NCBI RefSeq assembly: GCF_900116625.1
Contig: NZ_FPBE01000003.1
Span: forward strand, 186,001-250,000
Reading direction: 5' to 3'
Length of the DNA stretch: 64,000 nt
From: Idiomarina abyssalis
GTDB taxonomy: Bacteria > Pseudomonadota > Gammaproteobacteria > Enterobacterales > Alteromonadaceae
Under the pieces are notes generated by a model. It was not told where the DNA came from. It searched no databases and saw only the letters and a program-made list of their open reading frames with translations. The position numbers were made by a program, and so were the translations under genes. Shown one piece after another: positions 26,155-34,234 of the stretch; position 1 is the first letter of the stretch; every line of letters begins with the position of its first letter.

Positions 26155-26613
26155 ATGAGTATCAGCGTTCGGGTTCAGCAAGAAGACTTTGATTTAGCCA
26201 CAGAATATCAACGCCTCGCACAGAATAAGCAGTGCGGTGCGGTGGTGACTTTTACGGGTTTGGTGCGGGACTCGGTTGAGGGTGGTTTACGAGGTCTTGA
26301 GCTTGAGCATTACCCGGGAATGACCGAAAAGGCGTTAACCGACATTGTTGAAGAGGCTCAAAAACGCTGGGACCTGCGTGGTGTGACGGTTATCCACCGA
26401 GTGGGTTATCTGTCGCTGAATGAACAAATTGTTATGGTGGCCGTTGCCAGTGGCCATCGGCAGGCAGCTTTCTCTGCGGCCAGCTTTATTATGGATTACT
26501 TAAAAACACAGGCGCCTTTCTGGAAGAAAGAACATACAGAAGAAGGCGAACACTGGGTAGAAGCAAAGCAAAGTGATCAGCAAGCGGCAGAACAGTGGAG
26601 TCAGCAGCAGTGA
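26155..26613 (+). CDS. moaE: Molybdopterin synthase catalytic subunit MoaE
   Basis: 152 residues. MoaE motifs are present: GAVVTFTGLVRD, LELEHYPGMTEKAL, VIHRVGYLSLNEQIVMVAVAS, the HRQAAF segment, and LKTQAPFWKKEHTEEG containing the catalytic lysines. It converts cyclic pyranopterin monophosphate to molybdopterin with sulfur from MoaD. It lies 9 bp after moaD, and its stop overlaps the start of modA (GTGA). Confidence 0.95.
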   Translation: MSISVRVQQEDFDLATEYQRLAQNKQCGAVVTFTGLVRDSVEGGLRGLELEHYPGMTEKALTDIVEEAQKRWDLRGVTVIHRVGYLSLNEQIVMVAVASGHRQAAFSAASFIMDYLKTQAPFWKKEHTEEGEHWVEAKQSDQQAAEQWSQQQ

Positions 26614-27368
26614 AGCTCTGGGTTTTGTGGTTATTTTTTTTATCCTCGTCGGTATGGGCTGCGGACTTAACCATAGCGGCCGCCTCCAGTTACCGGCCTT
26701 TGTTGACCGAGCTGGCAGGCGAGTTTGAGCAGCGCGAGAAGGTTGCTGTGCGCTTGGTTTTCGGCTCCTCCGGCAAGCTGGCCACACAAATTCAGCACGG
26801 GGCGCCGTACGATCTTTATTTCTCTGCCGACGATAGTTATATCCAGCACTTGCAAACATCAGGCTATTTAAGCGGTGAAATCATCACCGATGGCTATGGA
26901 CAACTGGTGTTGTGGAGCGCGAAGGCGGACTTACTGCCCGAGTCGATTGAACGGCTGAGCGAGATGAAATCCGTTACCTTGGCGATTGCCCAGCCGCGCC
27001 ATGCTCCTTTTGGCAAGGCGGCTATGCGCGTTTTAGAAAACCACCAGCTTGCTGATGCGGTTGAGGGGCAGTTGGTTTACGCAGAAAATGTTGCTCAGGC
27101 AGCGCAAATGGCCTTGTCAGGTGCAGCCGATATGGCCTTTGTTGCGGTCTCCGTTCTGCCATTTGAGGCTCGCGACGACAATCAGTTGCTAGTATTGCCT
27201 CTGAGTGATGAGCGCTTATTGAAGCAGTCACATGCGGTGTTAAGGCGCGCTGATGATTTGAACTTAGCAATACAGTTCAGTCAGTTTACACAGAGAGAGG
27301 AGTTTAACCCTCTTAAACGCAAGCATGGGTTAATGCCGGGTAACAGAGCGGGGGCCAGCAATGAGTAG
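26610..27368 (+). CDS. modA: Molybdate ABC transporter periplasmic binding protein ModA
   Basis: 252 residues from a GTG at 26610 that overlaps the moaE stop; a GTG at 26595 is possible, but the signal peptide begins at 26610 (KLWVLWLFFLSSSVWA). The mature protein starts ADLTIAAASSYRPLL and includes VFGSSGKLATQI and APYDLYFSADDSYI, typical oxyanion-contact loops. ModA delivers molybdate to ModBC. Fusion of the moa and mod genes into one operon links cofactor synthesis to metal supply. Confidence 0.93.
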   Translation: MKLWVLWLFFLSSSVWAADLTIAAASSYRPLLTELAGEFEQREKVAVRLVFGSSGKLATQIQHGAPYDLYFSADDSYIQHLQTSGYLSGEIITDGYGQLVLWSAKADLLPESIERLSEMKSVTLAIAQPRHAPFGKAAMRVLENHQLADAVEGQLVYAENVAQAAQMALSGAADMAFVAVSVLPFEARDDNQLLVLPLSDERLLKQSHAVLRRADDLNLAIQFSQFTQREEFNPLKRKHGLMPGNRAGASNE

Positions 27369-28044
27369 CACAGACTGGCAAGCGGTAGTTCTGACATTGC
27401 AGTTAGGCGCTTACAGTACGCTTATTCTGTTACTGCTGGCGACGCCTATTGCCTGGTGGCTGGCGAATCAGCGCAGCTGGCTGGCGGCTCCGGTTCAGGC
27501 CATTGTGGCCTTGCCGTTGGTGTTACCGCCGACAGTACTCGGTTTTTATCTACTCATTTGGCTAGGTCCTAAGGGTTTTATTGGATCTACGCTGGAGTCC
27601 TGGGGGCTGAACCATCTGGCGTTTAGTTTCGAAGGCATTCTTATTGGTTCGGTTATCTATTCCTTACCCTTTGCGGTGCAGCCACTGGTGGAGTCTTTTC
27701 GGCAACTGGGTAAAGAGCAACTGGATGTTGCAGCAACTCTGGGTGCCGGCTGGTGGCGTCGCTTCTGGACCATTGTATTGCCCTCTTGTCAGGGCGGGTT
27801 CCTAATTGCGGCAACTCTGAGCTTTGCCCATACCTTAGGCGAGTTTGGTGTCATTTTAATGCTTGGTGGCAGTATACCGGGAGAAACCCAGGTTTTGTCG
27901 GTACTTATTTACGATCATGCCGAAGCCATGAACTACGGCGCGGCTGAGCGATTGTCGCTGGGTCTGTTGTTATTTGCCTTTACCGTGCTGGTCTCAGTTT
28001 ATGCCTGGCAGAAGCGCGCTCAGCGTGGAGGGCGGTTATGTTAA
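27361..28044 (+). CDS. modB: Molybdate ABC transporter permease ModB
   Basis: 227 residues with five to six hydrophobic helices. The EAA loop for ATPase contact reads EQLDVAATLGAGWWRRFWTIVLP (about 118-140), and LPLVLPPTVLGFYLL is a conserved ModB segment. It forms the inner-membrane channel for molybdate. It overlaps modA by 8 bp and modC by 7 bp. Confidence 0.94.
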   Translation: MSSTDWQAVVLTLQLGAYSTLILLLLATPIAWWLANQRSWLAAPVQAIVALPLVLPPTVLGFYLLIWLGPKGFIGSTLESWGLNHLAFSFEGILIGSVIYSLPFAVQPLVESFRQLGKEQLDVAATLGAGWWRRFWTIVLPSCQGGFLIAATLSFAHTLGEFGVILMLGGSIPGETQVLSVLIYDHAEAMNYGAAERLSLGLLLFAFTVLVSVYAWQKRAQRGGRLC

Positions 28045-29138
28045 CGGTCAATATAGAACAGCAGCAGGGAGACTTCTGTCTGCAGTTGGCGCACAGTTTT
28101 GCCGATGACCGTGTGACCGCTATTTTCGGCCCGTCGGGCTGCGGTAAAAGTACTTTATTGCGTGCTATCGCCGGATTAACTCCGGGCCTGAAAGGCAGTG
28201 TCCGTTGGCGGGATGCACTCTGGCATTCGCGCAAACCGCGCATGAAAACGGAGCAACGTGGACTGGCACTGGTATTCCAACAGGCTCACTTGTTTACCAC
28301 TATGTCGGTTGAAAGTAATCTAAGATACGGCATGCCGAAAAACGTCAGTGACAGTGAATTGGCTATCGGCTTTGCTGAGGTCGTTGATATGTTGTCGCTT
28401 AGAGAGCTGCTGCAGCGTAAGCCGGGCCAGCTTTCCGGAGGACAACAGCAGCGCGTAGCCATTGGCAGGGCATTGTTGTCACAGCCACAGTTATTATTAC
28501 TCGATGAGCCCATGAATGGCCTGGATGCAACCGCGAAAAAGCAAATTCTTACCGATTTACGACGAATACAGAATCGCTTCCGATTACCTATGTTGCTGGT
28601 GTCGCATCATGTTGAGGAAGTGGTGCAGCTGGCCGATGACGTAGTAATCATGGCGAATGGTAAGCTGGTTTCCAGCGGCACTTTGCAGACCCAGGTCGAT
28701 TCTCTGGCCGGCCACAGCGAAGGGCCGCTGTCGGTGTTATCGGTAACGCCACCGAGCCAACCGGGCGGGCGTGTTAATGCCACCGATGAACTGCTTGCAT
28801 GGCAACTGGCGGAGCAGCGACTCTGGCTACCGGTCAATGCCGCTGTCGATGTGACAGGTGTGAGCGAGGCAAAAACACGCGCGGCGGGGCGGCTACTTGT
28901 CTGGGCGAGAGACGTCAGTATTGCGACAGAATATTTACCTAATACTTCACTGACGAACCAGGTAGTCGCGCGTATTATCGACTTTGAACCTGCGAAGCAT
29001 GTTGCTGAGACTGTTGTTGTTTTAACCGTTGGCGACCAGATACTCCGGGCATTGGTAACCAATGCCTCGGTTAAACGTCTGAACTTACAGCTGCAACAAC
29101 AGGTTTATGCGTCATTTAAAGCAGCCGCTATGCATTAA
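28038..29138 (+). CDS. modC: Molybdate ABC transporter ATP-binding protein ModC
   Basis: 366 residues. The ATPase domain has Walker A (GPSGCGKST, about 31-39), signature LSGGQQQRVAIGRAL, Walker B LLLLDEPMNGLD and the switch His in LLVSHHVEEV. A C-terminal MOP/TOBE domain (about 290-360, RLLVWARDVSIATEYL) binds molybdate and can regulate transport. It is the last gene of the operon and overlaps the convergent decarboxylase gene by 11 bp at its 3' end. Confidence 0.95.
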   Translation: MLTVNIEQQQGDFCLQLAHSFADDRVTAIFGPSGCGKSTLLRAIAGLTPGLKGSVRWRDALWHSRKPRMKTEQRGLALVFQQAHLFTTMSVESNLRYGMPKNVSDSELAIGFAEVVDMLSLRELLQRKPGQLSGGQQQRVAIGRALLSQPQLLLLDEPMNGLDATAKKQILTDLRRIQNRFRLPMLLVSHHVEEVVQLADDVVIMANGKLVSSGTLQTQVDSLAGHSEGPLSVLSVTPPSQPGGRVNATDELLAWQLAEQRLWLPVNAAVDVTGVSEAKTRAAGRLLVWARDVSIATEYLPNTSLTNQVVARIIDFEPAKHVAETVVVLTVGDQILRALVTNASVKRLNLQLQQQVYASFKAAAMH

Positions 29139-30726
29139 GAAAGCGATAAGCAAAGCGGTTCAACCTTTCAGTTCGGGTATTGGCTGCCAGCTCAACTTCA
29201 ATAAAAGACACTTTCTTTGTCTGCATTAACGCCTGCTGAACGGCGTCTTCAAGTTGTGCACTTTGGCTGACGCGATAATAGTCACAGTTCATGCTCTGAC
29301 TTAACTGCTGATAGTCCCAGCCATTGAGATTGGTGCATTCAAGTTGAGGTGCAAAGGCCTGAATCATGTCCCAGCAACGGTTATTAAAGAGCACAATAAT
29401 TGGGGCATAATCATGTCGTTGAAAATGTCCAAGTTCCAGTCCGGTCATCAGGAAAGCGCCATCGCCTACCAACACCATGGGCCGCATGCCCGTAGCGGCC
29501 TGAATGCCATAGGCCGCAGGTATGGCGTAGCCCATCGAGGCATAGTAGGCGGGAGCCAGACAAAGACTGGGTTCGGCCTGTAACGAGGCAAACAGACAAT
29601 CGCCGACATCGGTCACAAAAGGGACCACCTGTTCACTGCGTGCCAATTGCTGATGAATGGTGCGCATCACGCTGTCGGCATTAAAGGTATCGTCAGGTAT
29701 AGAGCAACTGCCGGTCGCCGCTTTAAAGTAGTGGTAATCCGGAAGGTTACTTTGCTCTAACTTGCGGAATAGCTTATCCAGCTGTACATGGTGGTATGCA
29801 CTTTTTTCTATCTGACAGTGGTTCTGTTGAATATCCACCAGCTTCTCATTACTAAATAACGGATTATGGGCTGCAAAGTTGCTGTCTGTGCGGATAACCC
29901 CCACCGCCAGAATTAAGTCGGTCTGCTCCAGTAACTGGTAGGCCCGGGTATCAGCATCATCAAGAAATACGCCGGCAAAGTTAGGGTGTGTGTGATCAAC
30001 CACAGCGCGTCCGAGAAAGGTGGTGATAATTGGAATGCCGGTTTTCTTACTGAAGTTCTCCAGTTCAGCAGAGGCGTTAAAGCGGCGCACATCGATACCT
30101 GCCAGAATTACGGGGTTTTTTGCTTTTTCCAGACGTTTTTTTAGCTGTGAGGTCAGGCTGGACAGCTCTGTATCTGGCATTTCCGGTACGGCTAAGGCCT
30201 GAGGTGGTTCAACGGGGTAATCGTAAGCATCCCGCGCAACTTCAATTAATACCGGGCGAGAATACTTACGGCAGGCAGCTAGCGCTTTTTGCAGTTGTTC
30301 GGTAGCCGTTAGCGGTGAATTTATTCGTACCTGACAGCAGGTGACTTGTGCATAAATAAGGCGCTGCGAGTTAACCTGCTTGGCCTGGTGATGAATGCTT
30401 AACCCACGATCAATTTCTTTTTGCGCCGGAAAGCCTGCAACGATAATGAGCGGAACGTGCTCTTCATAGGCTTGAGCAACGGAATTCACTGCATTGAGTG
30501 CACCAGCGCCATAGGTGAGAAACACCGCCGATGGGCGGTTACAAATACGGGCCGCAGCATCTGCGCAGAAGGTAATAGCTGGCTCATGGCTCAGGTAATG
30601 AAAAGGCATGCGCTGGCGACTTTGAATGTCTGCCAGTAGCGGCAGAATAAAGTCGCCCGGAATGCCGAACAGTTCGTTTATGCCAAGTTCTTCAAATTGT
30701 TCTAATAGTACGTCTGTAAATTTCAT
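29128..30726 (-). CDS. ThDP-dependent 2-oxoacid decarboxylase (indole/phenylpyruvate decarboxylase-like)
   Basis: 532 residues from ATG 30726. The N-terminal PYR domain has the activating Glu in YLSHEPAITFCADAAAR. A central domain follows, then the PP domain with the ThDP/Mg motif GDGAFLMTGLELGHFQRHDY and the NNRCWD segment. Sequence flavour is that of IpdC/phenylpyruvate decarboxylase and not acetohydroxyacid synthase. It should convert a 2-oxoacid to an aldehyde. The start lies in the arm of a strong inverted repeat, with the ribosome site GGGAGGG inside the loop, and an FNR-like box is 49 bp upstream. The context suggests anaerobic expression. The substrate is unknown. Confidence 0.85.
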   Translation of the reverse strand: MKFTDVLLEQFEELGINELFGIPGDFILPLLADIQSRQRMPFHYLSHEPAITFCADAAARICNRPSAVFLTYGAGALNAVNSVAQAYEEHVPLIIVAGFPAQKEIDRGLSIHHQAKQVNSQRLIYAQVTCCQVRINSPLTATEQLQKALAACRKYSRPVLIEVARDAYDYPVEPPQALAVPEMPDTELSSLTSQLKKRLEKAKNPVILAGIDVRRFNASAELENFSKKTGIPIITTFLGRAVVDHTHPNFAGVFLDDADTRAYQLLEQTDLILAVGVIRTDSNFAAHNPLFSNEKLVDIQQNHCQIEKSAYHHVQLDKLFRKLEQSNLPDYHYFKAATGSCSIPDDTFNADSVMRTIHQQLARSEQVVPFVTDVGDCLFASLQAEPSLCLAPAYYASMGYAIPAAYGIQAATGMRPMVLVGDGAFLMTGLELGHFQRHDYAPIIVLFNNRCWDMIQAFAPQLECTNLNGWDYQQLSQSMNCDYYRVSQSAQLEDAVQQALMQTKKVSFIEVELAANTRTERLNRFAYRFLNA

Positions 30727-30757
30727 GGACACCCTCCCGGAAGGAACAGTGTCCATG
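30724..30757. repeat. Perfect 9-bp inverted repeat covering the decarboxylase start codon
   Basis: CATGGACAC (30724-30732) and GTGTCCATG (30749-30757) are exact inverted copies 16 bp apart. On the minus strand the right-hand end is a second in-frame ATG, and the ribosome site lies between the arms. The loop itself has CCT...AGG symmetry. It could be an operator or an mRNA hairpin controlling translation. Confidence 0.7.
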
Positions 30758-30774
30758 TTTTGCGTCAGGCTGAA

Positions 30775-30788
30775 TTGATTTTGGTCAA
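30775..30788 (-). promoter_or_regulatory. FNR-like box upstream of the 2-oxoacid decarboxylase
   Basis: TTGATTTTGGTCAA matches the FNR consensus at nine of ten positions (GTCAA for ATCAA). It sits in the moeA-decarboxylase gap with its centre 55 bp before the start codon. Confidence 0.65.
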
Positions 30789-30791
30789 CAT

Positions 30792-32021
30792 TTACCGCAA
30801 CAGTGAAGAAAAAGGCAGAATGGTGACTTCTTCGCCCGCACTCACAGGGTCGCGGTCCTGCTCTAGTCGGATAAAGCAGTTGGCACGTTTCAGTGTGCTT
30901 AACACGGCGGAGCTTTGCGAACCGGCACTGCTGACTTTAAGCTGACCATTGTTGTCCTGCTCAAACCAGCCACGCTGATAGTCGGCCCGGCCCGGACGCT
31001 TTTTCAAATATTCCGCCGCCGTTGCCTGATAAGATTCACTACTGATGTGTTTTTCACCGGAGAGATGCTTCAACACCGGCTGTGTCAGTTGATCCATGGT
31101 TACGGCTGCTGCAACCGGGTTGCCGGGTAAACCAAAGAACCAGGTGTCTTTAAGTTTGCCAAAGGCAAAAGGTTTACCCGGCTTCATAGCGACCTTCCAG
31201 AATGAAACCGAGCCCAATTGTTCTAAAGCGGTTTTGGTAAAATCGGCGTCACCGACGGAGACACCACCACTGGTTATCACTGCGTCGCAACTTTGTGTTG
31301 CGTCTTGTAATGCCTGGCTTATAGCTTCTAAGTCATCATTCAGCCTGCCAAGGTTAACAACCTCGACGCCCATTTTCTCCAGCATAGCCAGTAACAGATA
31401 ACGGTTGCTGTCAAAAATTTGCCCGCTTTTCAGCTTTCCGCCGGGGGCTACTAATTCATCACCGGTTGAGAACACCGCAATTTTCGGTCTACGGTAAACG
31501 GCCACTTCCTCAATACCCAGCGATGCCAGCAAGCCAATATCAACCGGGCTTAAGCGTGTTCCCGTTGCTATCACTTCTTCACCCAGAGCAATATCGCTGC
31601 CCCGGCGGCGAATATTATCGCTTTCAGCGACATTCTGTAGCACGGTAATTTCACTTTTATCCTGATTAGCTTCAGTATTTTCCTGAATGATAACGGCGTC
31701 TACTGAATCAGGTATGGGGGCACCGGTCATAATACGAACGCACCCGTTTTCAGGGATAGCATCGTTATAAGGGTGTCCCGCAGCGGCAACTCCGACAACT
31801 TTTAAGCGAGAACCTTTCTTCGCTTCACTGCTGCGGACAGCGTATCCGTCCATGGCCGAATTATCATAACCGGGAACATCCAACGTTGAATTTACCGGCC
31901 GGTTGAGGATACGCCCCAGCGCTTCCGATAATTCAACCGTCTCTTTGTCAGTTATGGTTGAAACGGTATTGAGCATGTTCTCTAGTGCCTGCTCAACAGG
32001 CATTAGTGACGGGTTACTCAT
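30792..32021 (-). CDS. moeA: Molybdopterin molybdenumtransferase MoeA
   Basis: 409 residues, the usual MoeA length. Motifs include DVPGYDNSAMDGYAVRS, GCVRIMTGAPIPDSVDAVI, the MPT-binding ITSGGVSVGDADFTK (about 250-265) and MKPGKPFAFGKL with FGLPGNPVAA. It inserts molybdate into adenylylated molybdopterin made by MogA. It starts 2 bp after the narL stop, so narL and moeA should be co-transcribed. Confidence 0.95.
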   Translation of the reverse strand: MSNPSLMPVEQALENMLNTVSTITDKETVELSEALGRILNRPVNSTLDVPGYDNSAMDGYAVRSSEAKKGSRLKVVGVAAAGHPYNDAIPENGCVRIMTGAPIPDSVDAVIIQENTEANQDKSEITVLQNVAESDNIRRRGSDIALGEEVIATGTRLSPVDIGLLASLGIEEVAVYRRPKIAVFSTGDELVAPGGKLKSGQIFDSNRYLLLAMLEKMGVEVVNLGRLNDDLEAISQALQDATQSCDAVITSGGVSVGDADFTKTALEQLGSVSFWKVAMKPGKPFAFGKLKDTWFFGLPGNPVAAAVTMDQLTQPVLKHLSGEKHISSESYQATAAEYLKKRPGRADYQRGWFEQDNNGQLKVSSAGSQSSAVLSTLKRANCFIRLEQDRDPVSAGEEVTILPFSSLLR

Positions 32022-32023
32022 AC

Positions 32024-32671
32024 TTATTCACCTTGTTGATTAACCATCCAGACTGCGGCCTCAACACGAGAGCGCAAGCCCAGCTTTTTCAGTAAGTGTT
32101 TAACATGCACCTTAACGGTACCATCGGATATGTCCAGCTCGCGGGCAATGACTTTGTTACTCATGCCTTTAGCAATTAAGCTTAGAATTTCATGCTCGCG
32201 GTTGGTTAAGGTACTCAATTGCGAAGTAGCAGACTGAGTTGGCTGGCGCAAAGCTGTAGCCAGTATTTCGGTGATGGCTTCGCTTAACACCATTTTTCCG
32301 GTCACTGCGCGGTGAATTTGTTCTAACAGAAGCTCGGGTTCCATATCTTTTAGCAAGTAACCGTCAGCGCCATTAGTAATAGCTGCCACCACGTCGTCGT
32401 CGGCGTCACTAACCGTGAGCATGATAATGCGCGATGTCACCCCGGAATCCCGAAGCTTTTTCAGGGTTTCTATGCCATCCATACCATGCATGTTGAGATC
32501 CAGAACAATCAGGTCGGGATCGTGCTCAGCAGCTAACTCCAGTGCGTCCGGGCCGTTACTGGCTTCGGCGACAACAGTCATGTCGTCTTCCATGGCAATC
32601 AGCTGTTTTAGTCCTTTTCGCAGTAGTGGATGATCGTCCACTAACATAATGCTGGCTGCTTCGGTTGTCAT
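32024..32671 (-). CDS. narL: Nitrate/nitrite response regulator NarL
   Basis: 215 residues. The receiver domain has the acidic pocket MLVDDHP and phospho-acceptor Asp58 (LIVLDLNMHGMDG). The C-terminal LuxR-type HTH reads LTNREHEILSLIAKGMSNK and GTVKVHVKHLLKKL, very close to E. coli NarL. It should bind TACYYMT heptamers, and five 7-2-7 copies occur in this window. Its partner kinase NarX is encoded at 34235-36043, separated by the divergent narK-like gene. Confidence 0.93.
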   Translation of the reverse strand: MTTEAASIMLVDDHPLLRKGLKQLIAMEDDMTVVAEASNGPDALELAAEHDPDLIVLDLNMHGMDGIETLKKLRDSGVTSRIIMLTVSDADDDVVAAITNGADGYLLKDMEPELLLEQIHRAVTGKMVLSEAITEILATALRQPTQSATSQLSTLTNREHEILSLIAKGMSNKVIARELDISDGTVKVHVKHLLKKLGLRSRVEAAVWMVNQQGE

Positions 32672-32768
32672 AGTCTTCTCCCTTGTGTACTTAACTCAGT
32701 TAGTTTGACATAGCTGGTGGTTAAATTCACCGCACATAGCCAGAACTTACACTTTTGAATAACGTTTT

Positions 32769-32784
32769 TACCCATAATTAGGTA
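32769..32784. promoter_or_regulatory. NarL-type 7-2-7 palindrome between narL and the narK-like gene
   Basis: TACCCATAATTAGGTA has one perfect heptamer (TACCCAT) and one with a last-base mismatch. Further heptamer-like TACCCCA lies at 32791. A lone FNR half-site, TTGAT, starts at 32819. The 222-bp region is the divergent promoter for narL-moeA and the transporter gene. Confidence 0.65.
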
Positions 32785-32893
32785 AAGCATTACCCCATAA
32801 TAACCCTAAAAGTAACTCTTGATGTGAGTTGTATCTAACCGGCCTTAGTAGCAAAGTCTTTAATCATAAAATAAAACGAATAACTGCGACGAT

Positions 32894-34225
32894 ATGGATA
32901 AAGCTTCGGCGACAAATACACTCAGCGACGTGCAGGGAAACCTCGGTTCTCACGCGGTTTTGCGCTGGCTAACGCTCAGTGTATTGTTACTTGGCGTTAC
33001 CTTTTGGGCAAGCTGGAGTGTTATTGTCGTTCTGTTGGCAAAATCCAATGCCAACTTAACGCCCAGTCAGCTTATGTCATTAGTCGCTATAGCGGGTGCC
33101 AGTGGCGCTCTGTCCCGACTACTAGGTACTTTGGTTGTTAACCAGCTCGGGCGCTGGATGCCAGCTGTTATTGCAACCATTATGTTGCTGGTCAGTATTG
33201 ATAGTTTTGTGCAGTTTTCAGATACGAACATTACTTATCCGGTGCTTGCATTATTAGCTGCGCTATCGGGTATTGGTTGCACGATGTTTGCGCCGGCATT
33301 TGATCTAACCCGCCAATATAAAGGCTCTTTGAATTTACCGTTGTCTATGAGTGTGGTTATTGGTATGACCATATTCTCTTTATTTCTGGCGCAGTTGGCG
33401 GTGCCGTTACTGGCAACCTGGCAGCCTGACGGAATGGAATCTTCTTTAGTACTGCAACGCAGTAGCGGGAACTTTTTCGCGCGTGTTGATGCCGGTGAGC
33501 CTATTCTGTTAAACAGTTTCAGTTGTGTCTGGGCTGTTTTATTCACTTTTACCGCTATTGTGAGTGTTGGTGCTGCATTATTTGTCCCGAAAAAGCAGTC
33601 GTTGCCTAAGGTAACCATACGAAAGCTTCTTACCCAAAACGGTCATGTCTGGTACTGCAGTATTCTCTATAACATGACTTTTGGCAGTTTTATTGGTTTT
33701 GCCATGGCGTTGCCATTGTTGCTTGAGTTTGTATTTGGTTACAGCACGTTAATTCTGGTCTGGATGGGACCTTTTGTCGCTTTACTGGCCCGACCTTTTG
33801 GCCGTTGGTTGGCCGGAATTTTTGGTGGTGCTCTGGTAACACAAATCAGTTTATTGTTAATGATGGTTTTTGGTGCGGTAGCCGGGCGTTATATGTATTT
33901 TGCTCAGCACGGTCCAACAGAAATTTATTTTGAACCCTTTTTTATCAGTATGCTGGGTCTGATTTTTACCAGTGCCTTAGGGAACGGGTCGGTAGTGGTG
34001 ACTATGAGAAAGGTGTTTCCACGAACCTACACTCATAGAGTATTAATTTGGGCGGGTACCATCGCAATGTTGGGGGCGGTCTATTTGCCACTGCGCTTTG
34101 CCTGGGCGCTAAAATCGCAAAGCACCGATACCGTTTACATCGATTTTATTGTGTTCTACGTGATTGGTTTACTGCTGAACGGTTTTATCTACTTGCGCCG
34201 GCACGGCCAGTTCTATAACCCCTAG
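32894..34225 (+). CDS. Divergent NarK-like MFS transporter
   Basis: 443 residues with about 12 hydrophobic segments. The second half keeps NarK-like features (YNMTFGSFIGFAMALPLLL, WMGPFVALLARPFGRWLAG, SALGNGSVVVTM). In the first half the glycine-rich nitrate signature expected after TM4 is replaced by LSGIGCTMFAPAFDLTRQYK, so substrate handling may differ. It lies between narL and narX, with a NarL palindrome upstream, which points to a role in nitrate or nitrite traffic. It is convergent with narX (9 bp gap). Confidence 0.78.
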   Translation: MDKASATNTLSDVQGNLGSHAVLRWLTLSVLLLGVTFWASWSVIVVLLAKSNANLTPSQLMSLVAIAGASGALSRLLGTLVVNQLGRWMPAVIATIMLLVSIDSFVQFSDTNITYPVLALLAALSGIGCTMFAPAFDLTRQYKGSLNLPLSMSVVIGMTIFSLFLAQLAVPLLATWQPDGMESSLVLQRSSGNFFARVDAGEPILLNSFSCVWAVLFTFTAIVSVGAALFVPKKQSLPKVTIRKLLTQNGHVWYCSILYNMTFGSFIGFAMALPLLLEFVFGYSTLILVWMGPFVALLARPFGRWLAGIFGGALVTQISLLLMMVFGAVAGRYMYFAQHGPTEIYFEPFFISMLGLIFTSALGNGSVVVTMRKVFPRTYTHRVLIWAGTIAMLGAVYLPLRFAWALKSQSTDTVYIDFIVFYVIGLLLNGFIYLRRHGQFYNP

Positions 34226-34234
34226 GCAGACCGG

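Noticed and set aside
28607-29062. 151-codon minus-strand ORF inside modC
   Set aside because: It lies antisense to the ModC MOP domain and shows no recognisable protein features.
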